Shown here piece after piece: positions 35,943 to 44,455 of a stretch of 64,000 nucleotides of DNA. Positions within the stretch are counted from its first letter, which is position 1. Every line of letters begins with the position of its first letter. Source of the DNA: Coriobacteriia bacterium (GTDB taxonomy: Bacteria > Actinomycetota > Coriobacteriia > Anaerosomatales > SLCP01); contig JAUVXE010000004.1 of the NCBI GenBank assembly GCA_030603745.1, positions 62,001 to 126,000 on the forward strand. Reading direction: 5' to 3'. The translations under genes were made by a program, and so were the position numbers. The notes beneath the pieces are model-generated. The model worked only from the letters and a program-made list of their open reading frames with translations. It was not told the origin of the DNA and searched no databases.

Positions 35943-36578
35943 TCAGTCGCCCGGAACCGCGACCTCCTCGGCAGAACGCGAGGTCGCGATCAGAGCTGCG
36001 GCCAGGAGCATCCCCACCGCGTACGCGCCCACGATGCCGAAGAACGGCAGCTGGATCTCCGGACCGGAGTTCATGACCGGGTTGTCCGGATGCACGAAGT
36101 TACGCGCGCCGAGGATGAGCGCCCACAGCGCGCCCGCCATGAGTACGTCGGCCAGCGCGGTCAGGCGCTTCCTGCCCAGGCCGAAGTCGACCGCCAGCAC
36201 GAGTCCTGCGGCGAGCATGATCCAGAACGAGGCCTGGAGCCGGGGCTCGGCGAGGTTCACGCTGTTCCAGGCGAGCCGCGAGGACACCATTCCGAGCCCG
36301 GTGTTGACGACCCACAGCGGAACGGCCAGGTAGCGAAAGGCGCTCGCCCACGAGTAGAGCGCGTCCGAGCGGGTCGCGAGGAACGCCAGGGCGGTGACCC
36401 CGGCGAGCGTGAAGAGGCCCATGTTCACCCAGGTGGAAGCCCCGTGGAAGATCACGAGCCTCACGAGCGTGCCGAGCTGGAGGACCGGCGGCATCGTGAG
36501 CGTCAGATACGCGACCACGGCGAGAAGCGCCGCGATGACGCCGAAGAGGGCTCGCTTGACGGCCGGTGCAAGGGTCAC
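35943..36578 (-). CDS. polytopic membrane protein, CcmC/CcsA-like
   Basis: A 211-residue protein with about six hydrophobic helices. The segment LGTLVRLVIFHGASTWVNMGLFTLAGVTALAFLATRS, with a histidine at a membrane edge, and SRLAWNSVNLAEPRLQASFWIM recall the cytochrome c assembly (CcmC/CcsA) fold that handles haem, but the tryptophan-rich WWD motif is not evident. It is assigned as a membrane protein with weak similarity only. It stands between the riboswitch and an EamA transporter on the minus strand. Confidence 0.5.
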   Translation of the reverse strand: MTLAPAVKRALFGVIAALLAVVAYLTLTMPPVLQLGTLVRLVIFHGASTWVNMGLFTLAGVTALAFLATRSDALYSWASAFRYLAVPLWVVNTGLGMVSSRLAWNSVNLAEPRLQASFWIMLAAGLVLAVDFGLGRKRLTALADVLMAGALWALILGARNFVHPDNPVMNSGPEIQLPFFGIVGAYAVGMLLAAALIATSRSAEEVAVPGD

Positions 36579-36642
36579 GGTGCCTCCGCTCAGAGTCTCG
36601 AAAGGTGCGGAGCCATTCTAGCAGCCGGGGGTGACCCCGCGC

Positions 36643-37650
36643 TCAGGCGGCGGAGGCGGGTGCCGGGGAAGCGGCCGCCGTGGTCGCGACCGTCTCCGGG
36701 GCGGTGCGTGCCGCCCTCGCCGGGACGCCAGCGTTTCCGCGCCGCGACCGGGTCGACGCCGCGAGCACGCCCGCGATCACCACGAGCCCGCCGACGACCG
36801 CCATCACGCTCGGCACCTCCCCGAGCCAGAGCCACGCGACGCCAAGGCCGGCGACAGGCACCAGGTACAGGCCGCGGGTCGCCACGCTCGCAGGCATGCC
36901 GGCGATCGCGCGCGACCACGTCACGTAGGCGATCGCCGCGGGAAAGAGCGTGAGATACGCGAGCGTGAGCTTGCCGGCGAGGGAGGCCTCGGCCACCGCG
37001 GTCAACGCGCCGGGCGCCCAGACGAGGAACGGAAGCGATCCGGCGGTGATCGCGTAGGTGGTGACCTCGAGCGGCCGATAGCGGGCGAGCAGCGGTTTGC
37101 TCACGAGCACGTACCCGCCGAAGGAAGCGGCGGCCAGCGCCACGAGCAGCGCGTGCGACAGGCTGCCGCCGAACCCGCCGCGGGCGAAGCCGAGCAACAT
37201 CACGCCGAACATGCTGATCCCCAGTCCGGCCCAGGCACGGGCCGTGATCCGCTCGAACCGCATGGCGCCGGCGAAGAGCACGGTGAAGACCGGCGCCAGG
37301 TTGATGAGCAGGCCCGCGGTGCCCGCGGTCAGGCCCGACTGGCCGTAGGCCAGGGCGACCTGGTAGATACCGAAGCCGAGCGCGCCGGCGGAGACGATCG
37401 CGGGAAGGTCGCGCAGGGCGGGGACGCGCATGCCCGTGAGCGCGCCGTACGCGAGCAGGAGCAGCGCCGCGCCTCCCCACCGCAGGAGCACCAGGTGGCC
37501 CGGCGTGAAGTAGTCGAGTCCCGCGCGCAGGCTGGCGAAGGTGGTCGACCAGATGAGCAGCGAGACCACGAGCGCGAATATCGCTCTGCCTCGATCCTGT
37601 CCGGACACCCGATCCACCTCCTCCGCGGCCACAGCACGTCGTGACGACAT
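36643..37650 (-). CDS. EamA/DMT-superfamily transporter
   Basis: A 335-residue membrane protein with ten hydrophobic helices in two EamA repeats (about 22-155 and 165-300). Typical features are LLIWSTTFASLRAGLDYFTPGHLVLLRWGGAAL near the start and ATRGLYLVPVAGLGVAWLWLGEVPSVMAVVGGLVVIAGVL near the end. Such proteins usually export or import amino acids or other metabolites. It is divergent from an Lrp/AsnC regulator, which may control it. Confidence 0.9.
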   Translation of the reverse strand: MSSRRAVAAEEVDRVSGQDRGRAIFALVVSLLIWSTTFASLRAGLDYFTPGHLVLLRWGGAALLLLAYGALTGMRVPALRDLPAIVSAGALGFGIYQVALAYGQSGLTAGTAGLLINLAPVFTVLFAGAMRFERITARAWAGLGISMFGVMLLGFARGGFGGSLSHALLVALAAASFGGYVLVSKPLLARYRPLEVTTYAITAGSLPFLVWAPGALTAVAEASLAGKLTLAYLTLFPAAIAYVTWSRAIAGMPASVATRGLYLVPVAGLGVAWLWLGEVPSVMAVVGGLVVIAGVLAASTRSRRGNAGVPARAARTAPETVATTAAASPAPASAA

Positions 37651-37758
37651 CTTAGGCTGGTCAGACGTGGGACTACAGACAGAATCGAAGGTACTGTCGG
37701 CTTATTGCTACACTGTCAAAGGAATTCCGATGCTCTCACCTTTGGAAAGGAATCCGCA

Positions 37759-38202
37759 GTGGACGACATCGCCCGCGCGATCCTCACCCACCTGCAGGAA
37801 GACGCCCGCATCACCTACGCTGAGCTGGGACGTCTCGTGGGCCTCTCCGCGCCCGCGGTCGCCGAGCGGGTCCGCAGGCTCGAAGAGGCGGGGATCATCA
37901 CGGGGTACCACGCCCACGTCGACCTCGAGAAGGCGGGCCGCGGGATGGTGGCGTTCATCCGGGTGACCTCGCCGGTCGAGCTCGGCCGACAGCTCTCCGC
38001 GCTCGTGCGGGAGATCCCCGAGGTCCTCGAGTTCCACCACGTCACCGGCGGCGAGGGCTTCATCATGAAGGTGGCGGTGGGCTCCGTCTCGCACCTCGAG
38101 CACGTGATCGGCCAGCTGCTGCCCTACGGCCAGACGATCAGCTCGATCGTGCTCTCCTCCCCGGTCACCTGGCGGCGGATCGACCTGCCCGCCGAGGAGT
38201 GA
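37759..38202 (+). CDS. Lrp/AsnC-family transcriptional regulator
   Basis: A 147-residue regulator. The N-terminal helix-turn-helix (ARITYAELGRLVGLSAPAVAERVRRLEEAGIITGYHA) is followed by an RAM/AsnC ligand-binding domain (about 70-140). The GTG at 37759 follows a GGAAAGGA ribosome site. It lies divergent to the EamA transporter, a common arrangement in which an amino-acid-sensing regulator controls an amino acid exporter. A TACACT (37709-37714) may be its -10 element; no convincing -35 is seen. Confidence 0.92.
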   Translation: MDDIARAILTHLQEDARITYAELGRLVGLSAPAVAERVRRLEEAGIITGYHAHVDLEKAGRGMVAFIRVTSPVELGRQLSALVREIPEVLEFHHVTGGEGFIMKVAVGSVSHLEHVIGQLLPYGQTISSIVLSSPVTWRRIDLPAEE

Positions 38203-38217
38203 CGCCGCAGGCCGGGA

Positions 38218-38772
38218 TCAGCGCTCCTCGGCGGAGGCGGGTGCGGCGGTCTCGACGAGGTTCTCGGTGTAGACGCGCGTCTTGTGCAACTTGCCGAACT
38301 TGAGGTACTTCCCGAACTTGGTGAGCTTGGTGAACTTGCCGCCCTTGGCGAGCTTCGCGCCCTTGGAGAGCTTGGCGAGCCGGGCGAGGTCGAAGATCTT
38401 GAGCGCGAGGAGCGACTGGGGCACCAGGAACGGGACCACCCACGGCACCAGCACGAACAGGTCGATCAGCATGATCGGGCCGATCGCGTAGCGCAGCCGT
38501 CCGCGCCAGCCGGCGTAGCCCTTGACGTCGCAGACCCACAGCTTGAGCGCGTACTCGATCGCGAACCAGACCATGCTGACCGTCCAGAAGACCGTGAGCT
38601 CCGCCTTGTAGGTGGCCACGTAAGCCGCACCCATGAGGTAGGAGGTCACGGTGGCGACGTTGCTCAGGATGAGGCTCACGATGAACACGTCGTAAGCGCG
38701 GCTCGGCCAGTCGCCCGCCTCGGCGAGGTCGAGGATGGTGTAGATGCGCTTCTTGAGGGCGGTGCGGTCCAC
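38218..38772 (-). CDS. voltage-sensor-like membrane protein without a pore domain
   Basis: A 184-residue protein resembling the S1-S4 voltage-sensor part of ion channels. SRAYDVFIVSLILSNVATV (S1), VFWTVSMVWFAIEYALKLWVC (S2), RLRYAIGPIMLIDLFVLVPWVV (S3) and LLALKIFDLARLAKLSKGAKL (S4 with repeating positive charges) are in order. After S4 comes a lysine-rich tail with KxxK repeats and no pore helix or selectivity filter. Either it is a stand-alone voltage-sensing protein, as in Hv1 or voltage-dependent enzymes, or a channel remnant. GTG start at 38770-38772 with a GGAGG site. Confidence 0.7.
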   Translation of the reverse strand: MDRTALKKRIYTILDLAEAGDWPSRAYDVFIVSLILSNVATVTSYLMGAAYVATYKAELTVFWTVSMVWFAIEYALKLWVCDVKGYAGWRGRLRYAIGPIMLIDLFVLVPWVVPFLVPQSLLALKIFDLARLAKLSKGAKLAKGGKFTKLTKFGKYLKFGKLHKTRVYTENLVETAAPASAEER

Positions 38773-38839
38773 GCGGAAACCTCCGGACGGGTACGGGGAA
38801 GCGACATTCTAGCGAAGATCGGGCCCGGTTGCATGACGA

Positions 38840-38858
38840 AGGGCCCCGCAGGGCCCCT
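38840..38858 (-). terminator. GC-rich hairpin between the secreted protein and the voltage-sensor gene
   Basis: Two GGGCCC blocks separated by a short spacer can form a strong stem in the gap after the secreted protein's stop codon. No T-run follows. Self-complementary blocks make other pairings possible. Confidence 0.4.
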
Positions 38859-38900
38859 CGACGTGATGCGATGTCTCCCCGCCGCGCGGGCGGGCGCGGG

Positions 38901-39575
38901 TCACTCCCCGCCGCCGATGAGCCCGTCATCGGGACCCACCGTGCCGGTCTCCTCGTCGGAAGGGTCGTACGGGCCGACCGTGCCGGTCTCCTCCTGCGAG
39001 CCGTCGCCGTCACCGGGGCCGTCCGTGTCCGGGGCCGGGTCCGCCTCGATCCCGAGCCACCCCATGAACTTCGCCATCACGCGGAGCAGTCCTGGCGGCA
39101 CCTGGGACTTCTCCCCCGCGGCGACCCGGGCCTCGGCGCGCTCGATGTTGCGCATGATGCGCGAGAGCGCGTTGGCGATGCCGGTCTCCTTCGCGGGACC
39201 GGCCGGGGCGTCTGCGTCGGGCGCGCCCGGCTCAGGCGTCGAGGTGTCCTCGGCGGCGCTGAGCCCGGCCCCGGAGCCGGCCGCCGCGCCACGCGCGCGC
39301 TCGGCCTTGCGCTCGGCCTTCTCGGAGCGGCGCTCGGCGCGGTCGACGGCGCCGTCGGCCTCATCACCCTCGGCCTCGGCGGCCTCAGCTGCGCGAGCGC
39401 GGTCCTGTTTCGCAGCCCCGCCGCCGGGACGGCCCTCCGAGGACCTCTTCTCCAAGCCCGGCGGCGTGGCGCCCGGGCCCTTCCCCGCAGGCGGGCCGGC
39501 GGCCCAGACGAGGGCGGGGGCGATGAGCGTCGCCGCCAGCGCGATGAGTGTCGTGATCGTGATGAGTCTGCGCAT
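38901..39575 (-). CDS. secreted low-complexity acidic/alanine-rich protein
   Basis: A 224-residue protein with a clear signal peptide (MRRLITITTLIALAATLIAPALVWA, cut near residue 25). The rest is low-complexity: a basic, alanine-rich coiled-coil-like stretch (about 55-95), a Pro/Asp-rich linker, a short amphipathic region (about 130-170), and a C-terminal tail with a near-repeat of EETGTVGP. No family is recognised. The start has an AGGGAGGAA ribosome site. Confidence 0.65.
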   Translation of the reverse strand: MRRLITITTLIALAATLIAPALVWAAGPPAGKGPGATPPGLEKRSSEGRPGGGAAKQDRARAAEAAEAEGDEADGAVDRAERRSEKAERKAERARGAAAGSGAGLSAAEDTSTPEPGAPDADAPAGPAKETGIANALSRIMRNIERAEARVAAGEKSQVPPGLLRVMAKFMGWLGIEADPAPDTDGPGDGDGSQEETGTVGPYDPSDEETGTVGPDDGLIGGGE

Positions 39576-39694
39576 CGAGGTTCCTCCCTACGAGGGCCGG
39601 CCGTCCCGCACGCCGGCGCTGCGCCGCACACATGTGTCCCTACCCATCTGGCATCGGCAGTCCGCGCAGGGGCTTGAGCCGAGCGTGAGCGTCG

Positions 39695-41131
39695 TCACAG
39701 CGCGCGTGACGCGAGGCGCATCAGGGAGTTGCGGAACCGTCTCACGCGGCCGACCTTGACGATCTCCTCGGCGGTGACCTCTCGGCAGTAGGCGAGGTCA
39801 GTGTCGAAGTGACGCTCGACCTGGCGCGTGATCGCCTCGTCGTAGATGAAGACGGCGAGCTCGTCGTGGAGGCTGAATGAGCGCACGTCGATGTTCGCAG
39901 TGCCGATGGCGCAGATCTTCGAGTCGATCGCGAGCGCCTTGGCGTGGAAGAAACCAGCGGTGTACTGGTAAAGGCGCACGCCCGAGGCGACCACCGTGGG
40001 GAAGTAGGTCTGGGCGGCCCAGAACGGGATCCGCTTGTCGGGGACGCCCGTCATCATGAGACGCGCGTCGATACCTGAGAGGCCGGCCGTCACGAGCGCG
40101 TCGTGGAACGACTGGTCCGGCACGAAGTAGGGCGACTGTATCCTGACCGACACGTCGGCGCTCACCACGGCGTGCAGGAACGTCTGCTTGATCGCCTCCC
40201 ACTCGTCCCCGACGCTCGAGTGCACCAGCTGCAGCATGATGGCCGAGGTGGTATCGGCGACCGGCAACACGGGGAAGTACCGCTCCTCGAAGAGGCTCTC
40301 CTTGCGCGACTCGAACCACCGGACCGCGAAGAGGCGCTGCAGCTCGGCCGTGAACGGTCCGGTGACCCGCATGTGCGTGTCACGCCACACATCGAAGCGG
40401 CTGCCCCCGTCGATGTACTCCTGCCCCATGTTCATGCCGCCGGTGTAGCCGATGCGCGCGTCGATCACGGCGATCTTGAGGTGGTTACGGTAGTTGAGCT
40501 CGTTGAGCTTCGTGAGGTCGGCCTTGACCTCGGCGCCCGCCCGCTCGAGCTCCCGGAGCTCGTCTTTTGCGTGGCCGATGGACCCCACGAAGTCGTACAT
40601 GATGCGCACCGTGACGCCCTCGGCGAGCTTGCGCCGCAACACCGCGGTCACGCGGGCGGTGAGCTCGTCGCGCTCCCAGATGAAGTACTGGAGGTGGATG
40701 TGGTCGGTGGCGGCATCGAGGTCGGCGAGGAGCCGGTCGAACTTCTCGGCGCCCGAGGTGAAGACCTCGACGGTGTCGGCGGGCAGCGGGTGGCCGTCGT
40801 TCTGGCGCTCGATCATGGTGATGATCTTGGCGACGTCGGTGCCGTCGTAGCGCGCCCGACGCTCGTTCGCCCAGAGCAGGTGAGCGCCGTAGACGGCCGG
40901 CAGGACGTCGTGCGCCTCGGCGGCGATCGCCGCTGAGATTCGCGCGCGATGCCGGCGCCACGTCCACACGCGGCCCACGAAGAAGTAGAGCGGGATACCC
41001 ACGACCGGCAGGAAGAGCAGGACCAGCAGCCACGCGAGCGTGGTCGACGGGTCGCGGTCCTCGTAGATGAGGATGACCACGACCGCGACCACGTAGAGCA
41101 CGACGATGACGGAGAAAGCCTGGGTGAGCAT
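39695..41131 (-). CDS. cls: cardiolipin synthase (phospholipase D family)
   Basis: A 478-residue membrane enzyme that joins two phosphatidylglycerols to make cardiolipin. Two N-terminal helices (about 5-22 and 33-52) are followed by two HKD motifs: HLKIAVIDARIGYTGGMN in the first half and HAKALAIDSKICAIGTANID in the second. The length is that of bacterial Cls. The ATG at 41129-41131 is chosen because the first helix starts immediately there; the frame is open further upstream but arginine-rich. Confidence 0.93.
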   Translation of the reverse strand: MLTQAFSVIVVLYVVAVVVILIYEDRDPSTTLAWLLVLLFLPVVGIPLYFFVGRVWTWRRHRARISAAIAAEAHDVLPAVYGAHLLWANERRARYDGTDVAKIITMIERQNDGHPLPADTVEVFTSGAEKFDRLLADLDAATDHIHLQYFIWERDELTARVTAVLRRKLAEGVTVRIMYDFVGSIGHAKDELRELERAGAEVKADLTKLNELNYRNHLKIAVIDARIGYTGGMNMGQEYIDGGSRFDVWRDTHMRVTGPFTAELQRLFAVRWFESRKESLFEERYFPVLPVADTTSAIMLQLVHSSVGDEWEAIKQTFLHAVVSADVSVRIQSPYFVPDQSFHDALVTAGLSGIDARLMMTGVPDKRIPFWAAQTYFPTVVASGVRLYQYTAGFFHAKALAIDSKICAIGTANIDVRSFSLHDELAVFIYDEAITRQVERHFDTDLAYCREVTAEEIVKVGRVRRFRNSLMRLASRAL

Positions 41132-41223
41132 GGCGTGAGTGTACCCGATGCGCAGCGGCGCCCGTCCGGCTTCGCGACCGGTTTCGCGCATCACCGGCCG
41201 GGGCGGCCTCCGGGCAGGAGCGC

Positions 41224-41267
41224 TTGACGGCCGCGGCGGCCGGGCCATACAGTTAGCCGTGCTAACT
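41224..41267 (+). promoter_or_regulatory. promoter and palindromic operator of the marR-MATE operon
   Basis: TTGACG (41224-41229) and TACAGT (41248-41253) form a possible -35/-10 pair with an 18-base spacer. Overlapping the -10 is a perfect inverted repeat AGTTAGC-CGT-GCTAACT (41251-41267). This matches the way MarR proteins repress their own promoters, so the site is probably bound by the MarR protein encoded 18 bp downstream. Confidence 0.7.
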
Positions 41268-41284
41268 ACTCTGAGAGGTCCCCG

Positions 41285-41731
41285 ATGCCCGACACCCCCG
41301 ATGCCGCCGCGGCCGAACTCGTCGCCACCGTCCCGGCGATCATGTGCGCGCTGCGCGCCGCCGTTCGAGACAGCGAGAGCGGCATGCTTCCCGAGCAGAT
41401 GCGCACGCTGAGCGTGCTCTCCTATGGCGCGACCACCCCCGGCGCGATCGCGGCGCTCTTCGACGTGGCGCTCCCCACCGTCTCAAAGACGCTCGCCGCA
41501 CTCGAGCGGCGCGGATGGGTCGAGCGGACCGCCGACACCGAGGACCGCCGCCGGGTCCTCGTCCGCCTCACCGGCAACGGACGGGCCGCCCACGCCGCGA
41601 CGCGTGCCGCCGTCGAGGCGCGCTTCGCCGAGGCCCTCTCCGTCCTCTCCGCCGAGGAGATCGCCACCGTGCGCTCGGCGTTCTCGCTGCTCGAAGACGC
41701 CCTCGGCTCGGCGGAGCTGATGCCCCGATGA
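41285..41731 (+). CDS. MarR-family transcriptional regulator
   Basis: A 148-residue winged-helix regulator. TTPGAIAALFDVALPTVSKTLAALERRGWVERTADTEDRRRVLVRLTGNGRAA contains the recognition helix and the wing typical of MarR. The stop overlaps the MATE start as ATGA, so regulator and pump are cotranslated. A perfect palindrome in the promoter is the likely operator. The inducer is unknown but is probably a pump substrate. Confidence 0.92.
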   Translation: MPDTPDAAAAELVATVPAIMCALRAAVRDSESGMLPEQMRTLSVLSYGATTPGAIAALFDVALPTVSKTLAALERRGWVERTADTEDRRRVLVRLTGNGRAAHAATRAAVEARFAEALSVLSAEEIATVRSAFSLLEDALGSAELMPR

Positions 41732-43161
41732 CTCCCGACCAGCGACGCTCGCACGCCCGGTCCCGCCGCACCCACCAGATGACGACCGGCCCGATCGGTC
41801 GGACGCTCGCAGGGATGGCCGGGCCGATGGTCATCGCCATGGTCTCGATGATCGGGTTCAGTCTCGTCGACACCTTCTTCGTGGGGCAGCTCGGTACGGC
41901 GGAGCTCGCCGCGATGAGCTTCACCTTCCCGGTCATCCTCGTGATCGGCAGCATCGCGATGGGGATCGGGACCGGTGCGACCTCGGCCATCGCCCGCGCG
42001 ATCGGCGAGGGAGACGAGCACCGCATCAGGCGGCTGACGACCGACGCCCTGCTCCTCGGGGTGGGGTTGACCGTGGTGTTCACCGCAGGCGGCCTGCTCA
42101 CCATCGACCCGCTCTTCCGGCTGCTCGGCGCCGACGCCGAGGTGCTGCCGCTCGTACGCGAGTACATGTTCATCTGGTATCTCGGGGTCCCGGCCGTGGT
42201 GGTGCCGCAGATCGGGAACTCAGCGATCCGCGCCACCGGGGACACGCAGACGACCGCCTGGATCATGATGTCGGCCATGCTCGTGAACCTCGCGCTCGAC
42301 CCGATCCTGATCTTTGGCTGGGGCCCGGTCCCCGCTCTCGGACTGGCGGGCGCGGCGATCGCGACGGTGGCCGCCCGGGTGGTCACGCTCGGCGTCTCGG
42401 CATACGTGCTCTGGTATCGGGAGCGGATGGTCACCCTCGAGCGTCCGGTGCTCGCCGAGGTGACCGCGTCGTGGCGTGCGATCCTCGCCATCGGGGTCCC
42501 GGCCGGGCTCACGCAGCTGATCGTCCCGCTCTCGACGGGGGTCATCACCCGCCTCGTGGCCGAGAACGGCGTGGCGGCCGTGGCCGGGTTCGGCGTCGCC
42601 ACACGGCTCGAGATGTTCGCGGTGTTCACCATCACCGCGCTTGGCACGGTGCTCATCCCGTTCGTGGGCCAGAACTGGGGAGCCGGGCACGACGAGAGAG
42701 CGCGTGTCGGCGTCAAGGTCGCGCGCCGCTTCGCGCTCGCGTGGGGGGCGGCGATGTGGCTGCTTGCGCTCGTGTTCGGCCGGTCCGTCTCCGCGCTCTT
42801 CAACGCCGACCCCTCCGTGGTCGCCGCCTCGACCGAGTACCTGTGGATCGTGGGCGCGAGCTTCGGGTTGCAGGGACTCGTCATCGTGAACACGTCGGCG
42901 TTCAACGCGGTCGACAAGCCCATCGACTCGATGGTCGTCTCCCTGCTGCGGATGTTCGCCCTCTACGTCCCGCTCGCACTCGCCGGCAACTGGCTGTGGG
43001 GGCTCACCGGCATCTGGTGGGCGGCGGCGGTGGCGAACATCGCGAGCGGGGTGCTCTCCTCGGCGTGGTTCGACCGCGTGATGCGGCGGATGTGCGAACA
43101 CCGCGAGACGGTCAGGGCCGAGCGGCTCGGCGAGGTGGCTCCGGAGCCGGCGACCGTGTGA
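41728..43161 (+). CDS. MATE-family multidrug efflux transporter
   Basis: A 477-residue membrane protein with twelve hydrophobic segments in two bundles. Family features include MVSMIGFSLVDTFFVGQLGTAELAAMSF near the N-terminus, GIGTGATSAIARAIGEGDE and, in the second half, GFGVATRLEMFAVFTITALGTVLIPFVGQNWGAG. These proteins export cationic drugs or metabolites by Na+ or H+ antiport. It is the second gene of a MarR-controlled operon and convergent with the cytochrome gene. Confidence 0.94.
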   Translation: MTPDQRRSHARSRRTHQMTTGPIGRTLAGMAGPMVIAMVSMIGFSLVDTFFVGQLGTAELAAMSFTFPVILVIGSIAMGIGTGATSAIARAIGEGDEHRIRRLTTDALLLGVGLTVVFTAGGLLTIDPLFRLLGADAEVLPLVREYMFIWYLGVPAVVVPQIGNSAIRATGDTQTTAWIMMSAMLVNLALDPILIFGWGPVPALGLAGAAIATVAARVVTLGVSAYVLWYRERMVTLERPVLAEVTASWRAILAIGVPAGLTQLIVPLSTGVITRLVAENGVAAVAGFGVATRLEMFAVFTITALGTVLIPFVGQNWGAGHDERARVGVKVARRFALAWGAAMWLLALVFGRSVSALFNADPSVVAASTEYLWIVGASFGLQGLVIVNTSAFNAVDKPIDSMVVSLLRMFALYVPLALAGNWLWGLTGIWWAAAVANIASGVLSSAWFDRVMRRMCEHRETVRAERLGEVAPEPATV

Positions 43162-43243
43162 AGCGGCGCAGTCCGCTCCCCGCCCGCACCCTCCGCGCAC
43201 TCCGAGGCCTGCAGGCGCGGCGACAGACGTGGTGGCGTCGCGG

Positions 43244-44374
43244 CTACGGCAGCGCCGCGGGAGGGTGACAGTTCATGCAGAGCTGGTCGGAGTAGTCGCC
43301 CTCACTGCCGGTCACGAGCATCCGGTAGTTCACCGTCTCGTGCGGGAAGTTCTGGAAACGAGGGTTGTCGCTTGCCGCGAGGCCGTCCCGGTTGGTGATG
43401 GTGGCGGGCGTCACGAGGGCGAGCGAGCCGTCGCCCACGAGCGAGCCGGGCTCGCGCGAGTCCTCGTGGCACTGCTGACAGATCGGGGCGTGGCCCGCCT
43501 GCTCGGGCGTGCGCGGGTAGGGCATGAGGAACCCGCGGTTGCCGCCAGGAAGCGGCGCCGGGTCGGGCGCGAGCACCGGGCCGCGCACGCCGCCCATCCC
43601 GCCGATCACCGTGACGCCGGTCTCCACGCCGCTCGCTTCGATGAGCGCGACGCGGCCGTAGTGGAACGGGTCGGCGTGGGTGGCGGCCGAATCGACCGGA
43701 TGATTCATCGGCGCACCGGCGGAGCCGCGGCCCGCGTGGCAGGCGAGGCACCAGTCCGAGCCGTAGGTCGCGGTCTCGACGTCCGAGCCGCCCGGGCTGC
43801 GGCGCAGCAACTTGGTGGAGAGGAACGGGTTCGGGATGCCCATGCCCCGGACGCGGTCGCCCACGAACGGCTCGACCGTGTCCGCGCCGTGCGTGGAGTG
43901 GCAGTCGGTGCAGGTGAGGGCGCCGTCGAGGCCCTTGAAGACCATCGTGGAGAGGCCGCCGGTCTCGGCGTCGCCACCCGGCACCGCCGAGGTGACCTCG
44001 ACGCGGTGTCCCGCGGGCTCCGCCTCCGGGATCCGCGCGGCGATCGTGCCGTAGACGCCGCGACCGCCGGTGCCGTCATGACAGGTGAAACACGTCGCGG
44101 CGATCGTCGCGGCGGGCAGGAGCTTCTGGCCGCCCTCCGGCGCGTCGTGCACCGTGTGACACATGCCGCACTTGCTGCTCGAGGCCGAGTAGGCTCCGTG
44201 GACGGCGGGTGGGCCGGGCGTGAAGTACGGCTGGTGGCAGCCGCCGCAGTTCTCGGAGTTGATGGGCTGGTTCGGATCCTCGAGGGTCTCGTTGAACGCC
44301 ACCGCGGCCGCCGGCCACACGAGTGCGAGACACGCACACACCGTGCTCACCAGCACTCCCACGCGTACGCTCAT
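43244..44374 (-). CDS. secreted heptahaem c-type cytochrome (doubled CXXCH type)
   Basis: A 376-residue exported cytochrome. A signal peptide (about 1-26, ending AAAVA) is followed by seven CxxCH haem sites: CGGCH, CGMCH, CFTCH, CTDCH, CLACH, CQQCH and CMNCH. The first ones are paired as in the doubled CXXCH domain, with extra histidines (VHGAY, TVHDAP, STHGAD) as possible distal ligands. It probably carries electrons outside the cytoplasmic membrane. No oxidoreductase partner gene is adjacent. It lies just downstream of the ornithine operon on the same strand. Confidence 0.92.
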   Translation of the reverse strand: MSVRVGVLVSTVCACLALVWPAAAVAFNETLEDPNQPINSENCGGCHQPYFTPGPPAVHGAYSASSSKCGMCHTVHDAPEGGQKLLPAATIAATCFTCHDGTGGRGVYGTIAARIPEAEPAGHRVEVTSAVPGGDAETGGLSTMVFKGLDGALTCTDCHSTHGADTVEPFVGDRVRGMGIPNPFLSTKLLRRSPGGSDVETATYGSDWCLACHAGRGSAGAPMNHPVDSAATHADPFHYGRVALIEASGVETGVTVIGGMGGVRGPVLAPDPAPLPGGNRGFLMPYPRTPEQAGHAPICQQCHEDSREPGSLVGDGSLALVTPATITNRDGLAASDNPRFQNFPHETVNYRMLVTGSEGDYSDQLCMNCHPPAALP

Positions 44375-44455
44375 GTCACCCCTGTCCCGATTCTCGCAGC
44401 CGTCAGACGATTCCAGCGAGATGATAGCACCGGGAGATCGCTCCCTGGGCGAGAA

